From Eubacterium sp. (lineage in GTDB: Bacteria > Bacillota > Clostridia > Lachnospirales > Lachnospiraceae), in NCBI GenBank assembly GCA_017430325.1, contig JAFRNE010000005.1:100365-164364 (forward strand): a stretch of 64,000 bases of DNA, in the 5' to 3' direction. A program made the translations under genes and the position numbers. Of the stretch, positions 34,401 to 44,503 are shown piece after piece. Position 1 is the first letter of the stretch. Each line of letters begins with the position of its first letter. The notes beneath the pieces were generated by a model. That model saw only the letters and a program-made list of their open reading frames with translations, was not told where the DNA came from and did no database searches.

Positions 34401-35241
34401 CCTGTCTCGTTGTAGACTTGTAAAGTGCACTGTCATTAACACAGAGGATCATATACCAGTTATTCATCGTAGCCGCATGAAATACAGTATTTCTCTTTCC
34501 GTCAATGCTTAGCTTAAAGGAATCCTCTGAAGTCCTTTCGAGGACCTCCTGAAGTACTGTCTGATATTCAGGAAGTGCCTTGGAAATATTCTTTCCGACG
34601 TAGGTCATGTCGGTATAACCTACGATAAGACCGTCAGCTGTCGTGATCATAGCCTTACTTCCATCACTCAGGCTCATCTTTTCGATGGATTCCTGTATTT
34701 CCGAAAGTGTAAAGTCCATTGCGACAACAGTCTCTTTATCGGCAAGCATCAGAGAAAGTGTAAAGCACATCTCCCCGGTCATGCTGTCTATATACGGCTC
34801 GGTGATATATATCTCTCCTGCACTTTCTATGGCGCCCACATACCAGTTTCTTTCAGTAGCATGATAATCTGCAGGCGCATCAAAATCAGGAATGATCTCC
34901 CATCCCTGACCTGCAATATATACATTGAAATTAACCCCCTTGGATGCATCTATCTGAGCCTTCTTCTGCTCGATGATGTATTCCTCAAGTCCGGTTCTGT
35001 CATCATTTGAATCCAGTATCTGCTCTGCACCGCTTGAAACCTTGATGAGCTCATTCTCGGCACCGCCTATATATCCTTCAAAATCCGATCTGATACCACT
35101 GATCTCAGTCCGTCCTATCCTCTCGGTCTGCTGTGTCATCGTTCTGAGGATCAGCCTCGCATTTGTTACGATGATCACCGCAAATATCAGGACCATAGCA
35201 AGAATAATGATGACGTCCGTCTTCCTGCTTCTCTTATGCAT
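31453..35241 (-). CDS. Double-Cache hybrid histidine kinase with a pseudo-HisKA
   Basis: 1262 aa. TM 9-29, first Cache domain to ~275, TM 281-303, then residues 310-385 that align with HisKA but have E325 at the His position (FVNKIIENLKEPLDNIINIS) and no ATPase domain after. TM 398-420, second Cache domain to ~660, TM 667-692, true HisKA with H727 (FLAQMSHEIRTPINAVIG), HATPase (NLLTNAVKYTDQG, GTGLGMS), REC with D1025, HPt with H1176. It overlaps the end of the 788-aa regulator gene by eight bases, so the pair is translationally coupled. Two stimuli probably feed one kinase. Confidence 0.92.
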   Translation of the reverse strand: MHKRSRKTDVIIILAMVLIFAVIIVTNARLILRTMTQQTERIGRTEISGIRSDFEGYIGGAENELIKVSSGAEQILDSNDDRTGLEEYIIEQKKAQIDASKGVNFNVYIAGQGWEIIPDFDAPADYHATERNWYVGAIESAGEIYITEPYIDSMTGEMCFTLSLMLADKETVVAMDFTLSEIQESIEKMSLSDGSKAMITTADGLIVGYTDMTYVGKNISKALPEYQTVLQEVLERTSEDSFKLSIDGKRNTVFHAATMNNWYMILCVNDSALYKSTTRQVILNVVVNIFMLIIIVVLYIIGIRNRIRSEEALRSREHFVNKIIENLKEPLDNIINISNKGGLDDNSDRESFAEIKASSLRMNEMMKDLKAYSSMVTDMEYKEKSRRISSRNLSKSIRIFRNVIVILLVIFMAVSSYLFYNSSHAEVDDLMTMGRNYYGYQLRQWDKEQMTILSMFTDAITAQPEILDDYDKAVKWLDSIAKHYSSISVCYIANPYKEHTVIMNNGWQPEADWKVEEREWYRETEKSVEGRSISAPYYDEQTGYYCITISKMVYGENGEFLGIFGIDLYMDKIVDIFGETYSEDEYVFLVDPNGDIINHPNDEYQMSSDIKVNIKDTPYYEAYKGKTSEMYTFRDYDGVRRCCKYIVDNDTGFSIFIVWDWKQVYLYQIIYTAFYAVFVLVMIIVIIVLINKVIKSQTLMNNKLSEAVQEATIAGKAKTDFLAQMSHEIRTPINAVIGMDEMILRETDDPAIREYASDIKSASKTLLTLINGVLDFSKIESGKMEIVPVKYDTAEMIDSLVNMISDRADKKGLTLNLDIDEKLPKTLFGDDMRIRQVITNLLTNAVKYTDQGSVSFTMRGEDITEEECTLFVEVKDTGIGIKEEDMEKLFESFRRIEERRNRTIEGTGLGMSIVDGILKLMGSSLVVESKYGQGSSFSFRIIQKIIDKDTLGQYQRHRDEKVVDKDKNELKIIKADVLVVDDNVMNLKVAKGLMKKFGLVPDLAVSGREAMEQVKKKRYDIILMDHMMPGMDGIETLKAIRNDALIGDDTVVIALTANAISGAREMYISEGFRDYLSKPINPTELEEMLEKYLPEDRIERWDMSDGRNLKEEEEPVLAELREKGFNIDAALGYAMDDKELYKELLTTYAQSYEERLPDIRKAHDEAEWKDYKTYVHALKSSSKTIGADTLSDMALKQELAAIEQDTAVIEEGYAAVLDEYKKVVEAIREVLHLSENTADTTETAETSADEPVILEFYPEDEE

Positions 35242-37600
35242 CCTTCTTTTCCTTCATGTTATACTCCTTATCCTCGTCCATCATCTTAAGCATGATGTCC
35301 GCGAATCTCGGATCAAACTGTGTTCCACTGCAGCGCTGTATTTCATCTCTGACCTTTTCCTGCGGCATGACATCCCTGTAGCTTCTGTAGCTTGTCATGG
35401 CATCATAAGCATCAGCAACTGCTATTATCCTTGCAGCCTCCGGTATATCATCGCCGGCCAGACCATCAGGATAGCCCTTTCCATCATATCTTTCATGATG
35501 CCAGCGTGCGCCTGTAGCAAGGCTTGGCATCTCTTTAATATTCTTTAGTATCTGCGAACCTACCACCGGATGTCTCTTGATCAGCTCAAACTCCTCATCC
35601 GTAAGCTTCGCCTGTTTATTTATAACCTCATCCGGAACGCCTATCTTACCTACATCATGGAGAAGTCCCATCATGTAAATATCAGACTGTTCCTGGGCAT
35701 TGTAGCCGAATCTTCTTGCGATTTCCCTTGAATAGCTTGCAACTCTTCCGGAATGGCCGTTGGTATAGGTATCCTTGGCATCGATAGCGTCTGCAAGAGA
35801 TTGAACGACATGCATGAAGAGTGCCTCATTCTCCTTGGTCTTCTTCTCAACCTCACGGGCAAGATTCTTCTGGAGTCTTACCATTTCGATGACCTGACCT
35901 ACGCGCATAACAAGTATTTCCGGTACAAAAGGTTTTTTGATGAAATCGATGGCGCCTGCCTCCAGACCCTTTCTCTCCGTCTCCTCATCGTCATTACCGG
36001 TAAGGAAAATTACAGGTATCTCCGCAACCTCTTCCTCCTGAGCCTGGAGCTTCTTCATGGTCTCAAAACCATCCATTTCAGGCATATTTACATCCAGCAG
36101 GATGAGATTCGGTCTGTTATCCCTGAGGAACTCAAGCAGCGCTTTGCCGGATCTTATGGCTGTCACACGCATATTATTCTTGCTGAGTACACGTCCTGCC
36201 TGTTTAAGGTTTGAGATATCATCATCAACTACTACTATCCATGGCTGGCCATCTTCTGCACGTGATATATCATCCGCTTCCATAATATCTGCCTCATAGG
36301 TTATGGACAGCTTTTCACCGTGTTCCTGATTCCAGGTACGCATGATATTTCCGATGACCTGTGCAACAGCTTCCTCTTTTATATCTGTAAGGAATACAAA
36401 TATCTGATTCTTTCTGTACTGCATAACAAGATCACTCTTTCTGAGCAGCCCCTTTACGTAAGTACAGAATTCCTCACAGATTTCCTGATATTCATCCTCT
36501 GTAATATCGCTTGTCTTTGAAAGCGTAAGCAGAAGCTTGCATGCACTTCTGTGATATCTCATGATATATCGCATAACGAAACGATAAACATGTATAAATG
36601 ATTCCTTCTCTAACTGAAGTGCGGAATCCGAAATATTTCTCTCGGCAAGTATCATACTGAGCCCTCTCAGATTCATGAGCTGACTGTCCTCACCCTGATC
36701 AAAATCCTCATAGCTGTAGATCGCGAAGCCATGCTTGCCATTCTGCTTCACCTTGTAAAGCGCCTTGTCAGCAGACTTAAATATCTCCTCGAAATCGGTA
36801 CCCATACCGGATACGTACATGGCACCTATAGATGCTCCGAGAGGTATCTGCATATCTGAACCCATCAGGTCCTTTGCCCTCTCCACAAGCTCTTTATTTA
36901 TATTTGCAGAAAGTCTGCTTATATCCTTTTCCGAACCAAGCTTCGTCGAGAATGCGATGAACTCATCACCACCGATACGTCCGATGATACTGTCAGCGCT
37001 CATATTGCACTGGATGATCTCAGAAAATGCGATCAGCATCCTGTCACCCATATCATGTCCGTAAAGGTCATTTATAAGCTTGAAGCTGTCAAGATCGATC
37101 ATCAGAAAATAACCCGATGTACTCTTGCAGCGTGCAGCTATCTTCTCTTCTACGGCTCCCTTATTGAGAAGGCCTGTCATTCTGTCTCTTGTAGCCTCCT
37201 CCTGAAAATACAGAAGCCTCTCCTGCTTACCGAGGATATTTTCTATTCTTCTTACAAGTACATCCGGATCGAAAGGTTTACGGATATAGTCCGAAACGCC
37301 CATCTCGAAACCACGGGTCTCGGTAGTATTTTCCTCATCAGCCGTAACAAATACAACCGGTTTTTCCTCCAGCTGATTCACTCTTTCATATTCACGCAGC
37401 CTGAGAAGTGTCTCGAAACCGTCCATTCCCGGCATATTTATATCAAGCAGAATTATATCAGGATTGTGTCCGACCATATAGTCAAGAAGCGCCTGTCCCG
37501 AAGAAAGCGCAGTAACTCGCTTATTGTGCTTACTCAGGATGTGTCCCGCTGTTTTAAGTATTGTCAAATCATCATCAACTATAACGATCCAGTCTGCCAT
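35234..37600 (-). CDS. Response regulator REC-GGDEF-(degenerate GGDEF)-REC-HD-GYP
   Basis: 788 aa. REC1 D53; GGDEF intact at 210-214, no RxxD inhibitory site; residues ~315-440 contain LLRKSDLVMQYRKNQIFVFL, which fits a degenerate GGDEF domain with RKNQI in place of the signature; REC2 D503; HD-GYP with HD 648-649, HHE 701-703, GYP 709-711. A c-di-GMP synthase and phosphodiesterase in one polypeptide. First gene of a two-gene operon with the 1262-aa kinase. Differs from its 643-aa paralogue mainly by the extra middle domain. Confidence 0.92.
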   Translation of the reverse strand: MADWIVIVDDDLTILKTAGHILSKHNKRVTALSSGQALLDYMVGHNPDIILLDINMPGMDGFETLLRLREYERVNQLEEKPVVFVTADEENTTETRGFEMGVSDYIRKPFDPDVLVRRIENILGKQERLLYFQEEATRDRMTGLLNKGAVEEKIAARCKSTSGYFLMIDLDSFKLINDLYGHDMGDRMLIAFSEIIQCNMSADSIIGRIGGDEFIAFSTKLGSEKDISRLSANINKELVERAKDLMGSDMQIPLGASIGAMYVSGMGTDFEEIFKSADKALYKVKQNGKHGFAIYSYEDFDQGEDSQLMNLRGLSMILAERNISDSALQLEKESFIHVYRFVMRYIMRYHRSACKLLLTLSKTSDITEDEYQEICEEFCTYVKGLLRKSDLVMQYRKNQIFVFLTDIKEEAVAQVIGNIMRTWNQEHGEKLSITYEADIMEADDISRAEDGQPWIVVVDDDISNLKQAGRVLSKNNMRVTAIRSGKALLEFLRDNRPNLILLDVNMPEMDGFETMKKLQAQEEEVAEIPVIFLTGNDDEETERKGLEAGAIDFIKKPFVPEILVMRVGQVIEMVRLQKNLAREVEKKTKENEALFMHVVQSLADAIDAKDTYTNGHSGRVASYSREIARRFGYNAQEQSDIYMMGLLHDVGKIGVPDEVINKQAKLTDEEFELIKRHPVVGSQILKNIKEMPSLATGARWHHERYDGKGYPDGLAGDDIPEAARIIAVADAYDAMTSYRSYRDVMPQEKVRDEIQRCSGTQFDPRFADIMLKMMDEDKEYNMKEKKDA

Positions 37601-37671
37601 TTAAATCTCCTTTTTATACCCTTTATCCAAGCCCTTTGAGAACATGCCTGCTGTATGCTCCCAACTTAAAA

Positions 37672-37700
37672 ATTATACGTGAGATACGCGCTTTTTGCAA
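37672..37700 (-). promoter_or_regulatory. Promoter of the 788-aa regulator/kinase operon
   Basis: TTGCAA, 17 bases, perfect TATAAT on the minus strand, about 72 bases before the start. No gene is visible in 37601-37782. Confidence 0.6.
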
Positions 37701-37782
37701 TACGGTTCTTATTATTCAGACACAAAACTGAGGGCAATGATCCACATGTAAAATACCTTTGGGATCAGTCTGTTTTAGGTGA

Positions 37783-38166
37783 TCATACGGTAATCTCGAT
37801 CTGGTTTCCTTCTATAGCCACGATGCATGACTCGTAATAACCATCTCCTGTGTTCCTTGGACCACTCACAACCTCATAGCCGTCCTTCTTCAGCTGTTCA
37901 GTCAGTTCATCAACCTTTTCCTTGCTTCCCACAGAAAATGCAATATGTGCATAGCCTGTTCTGTTCAGAACCTTGTCATCGTCAACCATCTCGGGCTTAT
38001 TCATCAGCTCAAGTCTTGCCCCATCCTCAAAAGAAATAAAGAATGATCTGAAGCCGGTATTCACATTGTGATACCCGGAATTGGAAACTCCGCCAAGATA
38101 CTTGGCGAAGAAATCCCGTGCAGCTTCAAGATCATTCACATACATTGCAATATGTTCTATTAACAT
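37783..38166 (-). CDS. VOC/glyoxalase-fold protein
   Basis: 127 aa, one VOC domain: IEHIAMYVNDLEAARDFFAK with metal-ligand His5, LELMNKP with Glu, GYAHIAFSVGSKEKVDELTE with His, and C-terminal IEGNQIEITV with Glu. Could be a lactoylglutathione-lyase-like or fosfomycin/bleomycin-resistance-like enzyme; substrate unknown. It overlaps the end of the MFS gene by 35 bases with GGAG before the ATG, so it is coupled to that transporter. Confidence 0.88.
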   Translation of the reverse strand: MLIEHIAMYVNDLEAARDFFAKYLGGVSNSGYHNVNTGFRSFFISFEDGARLELMNKPEMVDDDKVLNRTGYAHIAFSVGSKEKVDELTEQLKKDGYEVVSGPRNTGDGYYESCIVAIEGNQIEITV

Positions 38167-39385
38167 CAGTTTTCTCCAATCCGTACAGCCTGCGGACCCG
38201 AACTATGACTACAGCGATAATAGCAAGTCCGATACCGGAAGCTGTGATCGTCAGAGATGCTCCTCTTCCGACACCACCACCGGTCGCGGAACCGACTGCA
38301 TCAGCCGTAATTCCGGAAAGTCCGTAAGCGGTAACATAGCCTAATTGGGAGATAAATCCGATAAAGCCCCATGCTCTTCCCTGAAATTCTTCAGGTATAT
38401 TTGTCCTTGCAAGGTAATCCAGGCTGTTATTAGCAACCGGAAGTGCAGCAAAGAATATAAACCCGAAGGTGCAAATGATGTAAACATTTTTCGTTATAGC
38501 GAAGAATGCCATTCCGATACCCGAGATGAAAAGTCCGATACCCAGCAGCTTAACAAAATTTCTTTTGATACCTCTGATACCCAGGATTATGCTGGTAACA
38601 AGCATACCCGAAGCCGCAACCGACTCAACTATGCCAAGGGTCTTGGAATCCGCAAAGGACAGAACGAAAGGCTCGCCCAAAACCTGAAATACTCCCATAA
38701 ACATTGTAACCGCTGATGTGATAAGTATCAACAAAAAGAGTCCTTTTCTTGCTGCTATAACTTCCCAGCCCTCCTTCATGCTCTGAAGGAACGGTTTTCT
38801 CTCTGCAGCCTGTTTTGTGGCTATATTTTTTCTTACGACCGCTGCCGAGATGATCGTCAGAAAGAAGGTACAGATATCAATGGTAAGGATTACCTTTATA
38901 TCGGTAAAGGTAAGTAAAAAGCCCGCCAGCATCGGCGAAAAAAGATACCTTGAGCTTCCTGCCATGGATACGAGTCCATTCGCTTTCGAATACTGCTCCT
39001 TGGTGAGAATATCCGTTATCGTTGCTGTAAAGGCCGGCTCAAGCAGTGCAGAAAATACAGAACTTATGATGACTCCGATATATATCTGCCAGAGCTCGGC
39101 TCCGCCATTCATCATACAGAGCAGTATATAAAGTACTCCGAGACCTGAACAGCCGTCGCCTATCATCATAAGCAGCCTTCTGTCATATCTGTCCGCAAGT
39201 ACTCCTGCCGGAACCCTCAGCAAAAGTCCCGGAAGGAATGCAAGCAGCGTCATAAGCGCCATACCTGACGCATTTCCTGTTTTCTGAAATATATATATGC
39301 CCAGACCAAAGCTTGTCAGACCGCCTCCTATCGAGGATACAAGCTCTCCCGCCCAGAGAAGCATAAATTTTCTATAATTATTCAT
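38132..39385 (-). CDS. MFS transporter, enterobactin-exporter-like (MFS_3)
   Basis: 417 aa, twelve membrane segments. FMLLWAGELVSSIGGGLTSF, RVPAGVLADRYDRRLLMMIG (the loop 2-3 motif A of MFS) and the second-half LDYLARTNIPEEFQGRAWGF are typical of the MFS_3 group of macrolide and siderophore exporters. AAGGAG nine bases upstream. Probably exports a toxic compound that the coupled VOC protein also handles; inferred from overlap only. Confidence 0.88.
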   Translation of the reverse strand: MNNYRKFMLLWAGELVSSIGGGLTSFGLGIYIFQKTGNASGMALMTLLAFLPGLLLRVPAGVLADRYDRRLLMMIGDGCSGLGVLYILLCMMNGGAELWQIYIGVIISSVFSALLEPAFTATITDILTKEQYSKANGLVSMAGSSRYLFSPMLAGFLLTFTDIKVILTIDICTFFLTIISAAVVRKNIATKQAAERKPFLQSMKEGWEVIAARKGLFLLILITSAVTMFMGVFQVLGEPFVLSFADSKTLGIVESVAASGMLVTSIILGIRGIKRNFVKLLGIGLFISGIGMAFFAITKNVYIICTFGFIFFAALPVANNSLDYLARTNIPEEFQGRAWGFIGFISQLGYVTAYGLSGITADAVGSATGGGVGRGASLTITASGIGLAIIAVVIVRVRRLYGLEKTDVNRTYCNVCE

Positions 39386-39510
39386 GGCATATTTCTCCTT
39401 ATTAATCTTATTACTGCCATTATAATTACAGAATATTAAAAAATACTTAAATCACCTCAGCGAGTCATACAGAAAAACAGATCAGTTTTTAACAGTACAG
39501 ATATACCGGC

Positions 39511-40163
39511 TTAGTTTTTCTTCTGCAACAGGGCCAGCGCTCCGTAATGCAGAACCTCAAATTCCTCCGGTGCGATGTCATCCAGAAGCTTTCTGTGCTC
39601 TGCCTCCCAGTTTGCCAGCTCTTCTCCGGATAATGATGCTCCGACACCGCGGCAGGCCTTCATCCTTCCGTGCCAGGTATCCTTCGTGAAAGGAACCTTA
39701 AGCTCGTATTCATCGTGCTCCACCATCTCGAAATCATTATAAGCCACATCCGGTATCCAGATAGGATGCTTTGTCTCACGTGCACCCGACCAGTTTGGAC
39801 TGTATTTTAAAACAAGCTCCTCGCTTGCTCCTGCGATCTTATCTTCAAATGGAAGCCAGGCCATATGAGTATCAGAAGCTTTCCCTCCGGTTTAAGGAGC
39901 TCTGCAAGCTTTGCCTGCTCGATCTGCTCCGGAGAAATATCCGTACCGACCCACTCAGCACCGTATTTATACATATTTCTTGGAAGGACGCCTGTACCTG
40001 TTCCGAGATCAAGAACCTTCTGTCCCTTCACACAAAGTCCTCTGTCCACTATCTTCTTATAAAACTCTTCCGGATAAATATCTCTGTATTTTGCATATTC
40101 CTTCGAGGTCCTTCCCCAGTCGAAGGCCTTGCCGGCATCTATTCTTTCATCGATTATATCCAT
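39511..40163 (-). pseudogene. Class I SAM methyltransferase, deleted and frameshifted
   Basis: 5' part (start 40163, AGGAGG upstream) has VLDLGTGTGVLPRNMYKYGA and VGTDISPEQIEQAKLAE, the SAM-binding motifs, then jumps to LLKPEGKLLIL: about 60 residues that normally lie between are missing. Directly after, the frame shifts; the C-terminal part AWLPFEDKIAGASEELVLKY to the end is read in another frame and stops at 39511. Two lesions make it non-functional. Confidence 0.8.
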
Positions 40164-40217
40164 ATTTATCCCTCCTAAAATCTATAAATCCTTTAAACCT
40201 GCAGTTTTTTGAATGCT

Positions 40218-40256
40218 AAAAAGTGACAGCAGAGTATTTCTCCACTGTCACTTTTA
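40218..40256 (-). terminator. Rho-independent terminator of gdhA
   Basis: AAAAGTGACAG pairs with CTGTCACTTTT, with an inner AGAG/CTC pairing; minus-strand T run. Symmetric enough to work in both directions. Confidence 0.85.
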
Positions 40257-40293
40257 ATAAGCAATTTATTGATCAAATATTATTGATCGGCAA

Positions 40294-41754
<1,461 letters not shown>

Positions 41755-41794
41755 TTAATGATTTTTTTTGATTTTATTTTGTCAATGCATGTTT

Positions 41795-41820
41795 TTGATA
41801 TATTTTTTTTGGTATATCAA
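41795..41820. repeat. 8-bp inverted repeat upstream of gdhA
   Basis: TTGATATA and TATATCAA surround a 10-base T-rich loop. It lies about 57 bases upstream of the gdhA -35 and 44 bases after the cyclase stop. Operator or weak terminator; no T run follows on the minus strand. Confidence 0.4.
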
Positions 41821-41863
41821 GCCAAAAAGGCGGTTTTTGCCCTGTTTTCCCTAATTTTCTTAT

Positions 41864-42457
41864 CTAAAAACTGTCCATCAAAACCGCACGGCATGGCGCT
41901 CCGTCGCTATTTGACAGATTCAGCGGCGCACAGTTAAGAAAATAAACCCCATCCTTAACGGCTGCCAGTCTGATGCCTTCAAGCAGCACAACCTCTGCTC
42001 CGAGGAGCACCAGATGAACCTCTCTCGGTGAGAAAAACGGACCTACTGTCTGGGATTCATTTCCTATAAGATCAACTCCCGCAGCAGCAAATACCTTCGC
42101 TGCCTCAAGTGTTACCGTTGCGTCTCCCTTTATAAGTATCTTCTTTTTAGCCTCAGGATCCAGCTCCCCGGCATGGCGGAGCATATTTTCGGCATCCTCG
42201 GCAGTCACATCCCCTTCGTGGCCTTCAACATAGGCCTTACCGATAAACTTCTCCAGCTTTATCTTATCTATACCCTTTCCGTCCATATAAAAATGATAGG
42301 GCGAATCAACATGGGTTCCATTGTGCGCGCACATATAGAAGCCTGTCAGATTACAGTCTCCGCCGGTATCTATCGTCTGGATTATCCTTCTCTCCGGCTG
42401 ATTATCCCCCGGATAAACCTCGCATTCAAAAAGCGGCTGTGTAATATCATAGATCAT
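41864..42457 (-). CDS. Cyclase-family hydrolase (kynurenine formamidase-like)
   Basis: 197 aa. HNGTHVDSPYHF is the metal-binding HxGTHxDxPxH motif of the cyclase/KynB family; YPGD near the N-terminus and IGNESQTVG fit. Family members hydrolyse formylkynurenine or related amides or isatin. No tryptophan-catabolism genes are near, so the substrate is open. Confidence 0.85.
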   Translation of the reverse strand: MIYDITQPLFECEVYPGDNQPERRIIQTIDTGGDCNLTGFYMCAHNGTHVDSPYHFYMDGKGIDKIKLEKFIGKAYVEGHEGDVTAEDAENMLRHAGELDPEAKKKILIKGDATVTLEAAKVFAAAGVDLIGNESQTVGPFFSPREVHLVLLGAEVVLLEGIRLAAVKDGVYFLNCAPLNLSNSDGAPCRAVLMDSF

Positions 42458-42610
42458 ATTTTGTACCTCCCATATTTCCCCGGTCTGCTGTTTACATTAC
42501 GCTTCATCTATATCGGACATAGGCAGCCATAAGTACCTGCCCGCCCTTTCTATATTATAATCGAAAGCAGATTTCAGGTCAAAATCCTTCTGTATTTATT
42601 TTAGCTTTTA

Positions 42611-42619
42611 TGTTAGAAT
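42611..42619 (+). promoter_or_regulatory. Extended -10 promoter
   Basis: TGTTAGAAT (TGn plus TAGAAT); no clear -35. It overlaps an ATG at 42618, so transcripts should begin after that codon, which supports the TTG start at 42654 for the next gene. Confidence 0.4.
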
Positions 42620-42653
42620 GTCCTTGTTTATTTTTGAAAAGCGAGGAAAAGTT

Positions 42654-43418
42654 TTGGAAAATACATATTCAGGCTTTGCGGCAGTTTATGATCAGCTCAT
42701 GGATAATACTCCCTATGACGAGTGGACCTCTTACCTTGCCGGAGTTTTAAAAAAATATAATATTCCCGACGGGCTTGTGGCCGAGCTTGGCTGCGGCACC
42801 GGAAATATCACCGAGAGGCTTGCCGCCCTTGGCTATGATATGATCGGTATAGACAATTCCCCGGAAATGCTTGATATCGCTCAGGAGAAGAAGGCTGAAA
42901 ATAACAGCTCTTCTCTCTATCTCTGTCAGGACATGAGAGAATTTGAGCTTTACGGAACTGTCCGTGCGGTCGTGAGTCTATGCGACTCGGTTAATTACAT
43001 AACCGATGAGGAGGACCTCCTTACTGTATTTAAGTTTGCAAATAATTATCTCGATCCTGAGGGACTGTTCATCTTCGACTTCAATACCCTTCATTATTAC
43101 AGGGATACCGTCGGCGAGTCGACGATAGCCGAAGCCAGGGATGATATAAGCTTTATCTGGGATAATTATTTTGACGAAGAGACCGAACTTAACGAGCTTT
43201 CACTCTCACTCTTTTTGAAAGAGGAAGCCTCGGAGCTTTACCGCCGTCGCGACGAGCTGCATATCCAGAGAGCCTATACCCTCGAGAAGATTAAGGAGCT
43301 TATCGAGAAAGCCGGGCTGGTATTTGTCGATAGTTTCAGTGCTTATACCGATGATAAGCCGGATGATGATACCGACCGAGTGCTTGTTATCGCCAAGGAG
43401 CACGGAAAGACTTTATAA
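42654..43418 (+). CDS. Class I SAM-dependent methyltransferase
   Basis: 254 aa from TTG 42654 with GAGGA upstream; an ATG 12 codons earlier has no ribosome site. YSGFAAVYDQLMDNTPYDEW is a frequent beginning of this family; AELGCGTGNITERLAALGYD, GIDNSPEML and the post-III region follow. Substrate unknown. It is 22 bases upstream of hslO and likely co-transcribed. Confidence 0.85.
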   Translation: MENTYSGFAAVYDQLMDNTPYDEWTSYLAGVLKKYNIPDGLVAELGCGTGNITERLAALGYDMIGIDNSPEMLDIAQEKKAENNSSSLYLCQDMREFELYGTVRAVVSLCDSVNYITDEEDLLTVFKFANNYLDPEGLFIFDFNTLHYYRDTVGESTIAEARDDISFIWDNYFDEETELNELSLSLFLKEEASELYRRRDELHIQRAYTLEKIKELIEKAGLVFVDSFSAYTDDKPDDDTDRVLVIAKEHGKTL

Positions 43419-43440
43419 TTTATTAAAACGGAGAAAAAAT

Positions 43441-44415
43441 ATGTCAGATTATATAATCAAAGGAAGAACAGCAAATAACGAGGTGCGCTTCTTCGCAGCA
43501 AATACAAGAGAGCTTGTTGAAAAGGCGAGAACCATTCATAATACAAGCCCTATCTGTACCGCTGCTCTCGGAAGACTGCTTACAGCAGGCGCCATGATGG
43601 GTACTATGGCAAAGAATGAGTCGGATATACTTACACTCAGAATAGAGGGAACCGGTCCTGCCAAGAGCCTTACAGTCACTGCGGACAGCAAGGCAAATGT
43701 CAAGGGCATCATCAGCAATCCACTTGTGGATCTCCCTCCAAACCTTGAGGGACACCTGAATGTCGGTGATGCGATTGGTGATGGTTTCCTTCGCGTCATA
43801 AGAGATGCAGGCTTAAAGGAACCTTACGTTGGCCAGACTTCACTTGTAACCGGTGAGATTGCCGAAGACCTTACATATTATTTTGCAACAAGTGAGCAGA
43901 TTCCAACCTCAGTTGGACTTGGTGTCCTCATGAATGCCGATAATACAGTTGCCGAAGCCGGTGGTTTCATCATCCAGCTTATGCCATTTGCTTCTGATGA
44001 AACTATTTCTAAAATAGAAAAAGGCCTTGCAGCCTTCTCTTCTGTTACTGATTACCTTAGCGGAGCAGACAGTTCAGCTTCAGAGACTCACGGAGCATCC
44101 GGTAACATCAGATTCCTGAACCAGGTTTATGGCGAAGCATCGCCTGCTGAACCAACCGTAACAGATAACAGTACGGATGATAAGCTTGCAGCCATGGTCA
44201 GATCCATAGTCGGCGATGACGTTATCGTAGACGAGGTCATCCCTGCAGCCTACAAATGCAACTGCAGTCGCGAACGTGTCACCAAAGCTCTTATCAGTGT
44301 CGGCAAGGCAGAGCTTCAGTCAATGATTGACGACGGCAAGCCTGTCACACTCCACTGCGAGTTCTGCAACACTGACTACACCTTCGAGCTTGACGAGCTG
44401 CGAACATTTGTGTAA
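43441..44415 (+). CDS. hslO: Redox-regulated chaperone Hsp33
   Basis: 324 aa; ATG 43441 has CGGAG seven bases upstream. N-terminal substrate-binding domain (RFFAANTRELVEKARTIHNT, GAMMGTMAKNESDILTLRIE) and C-terminal zinc switch CNC...CEFC. Under oxidation the four Cys release zinc and the protein becomes a holdase. The linker around residue 220 (SGADSSASETHGASG) is longer than in typical Hsp33. Confidence 0.95.
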   Translation: MSDYIIKGRTANNEVRFFAANTRELVEKARTIHNTSPICTAALGRLLTAGAMMGTMAKNESDILTLRIEGTGPAKSLTVTADSKANVKGIISNPLVDLPPNLEGHLNVGDAIGDGFLRVIRDAGLKEPYVGQTSLVTGEIAEDLTYYFATSEQIPTSVGLGVLMNADNTVAEAGGFIIQLMPFASDETISKIEKGLAAFSSVTDYLSGADSSASETHGASGNIRFLNQVYGEASPAEPTVTDNSTDDKLAAMVRSIVGDDVIVDEVIPAAYKCNCSRERVTKALISVGKAELQSMIDDGKPVTLHCEFCNTDYTFELDELRTFV

Positions 44416-44450
44416 TACCAGATAAAACTTATAATTGACAGTTCTTCATA

Positions 44451-44488
44451 AAAAAACGCGTAACGGTCCAAACCATTACGCGTTTTTT
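44451..44488. terminator. Bidirectional terminator
   Basis: AACGCGTAACGG pairs with CCATTACGCGTT, with A6 before and T6 after; serves hslO and the convergent ABC operon. Confidence 0.9.
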
Positions 44489-44503
44489 ATTTGAGCCCTT
44501 CTA

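Noticed and set aside
41820..41850. Terminator after the cyclase gene
   Set aside because: Only a three-base GGC/GCC stem can form; too weak to call.
43324..43440. Longer N-terminus for Hsp33
   Set aside because: It would overlap the methyltransferase gene; ATG 43441 has a good ribosome site and begins at the conserved end.
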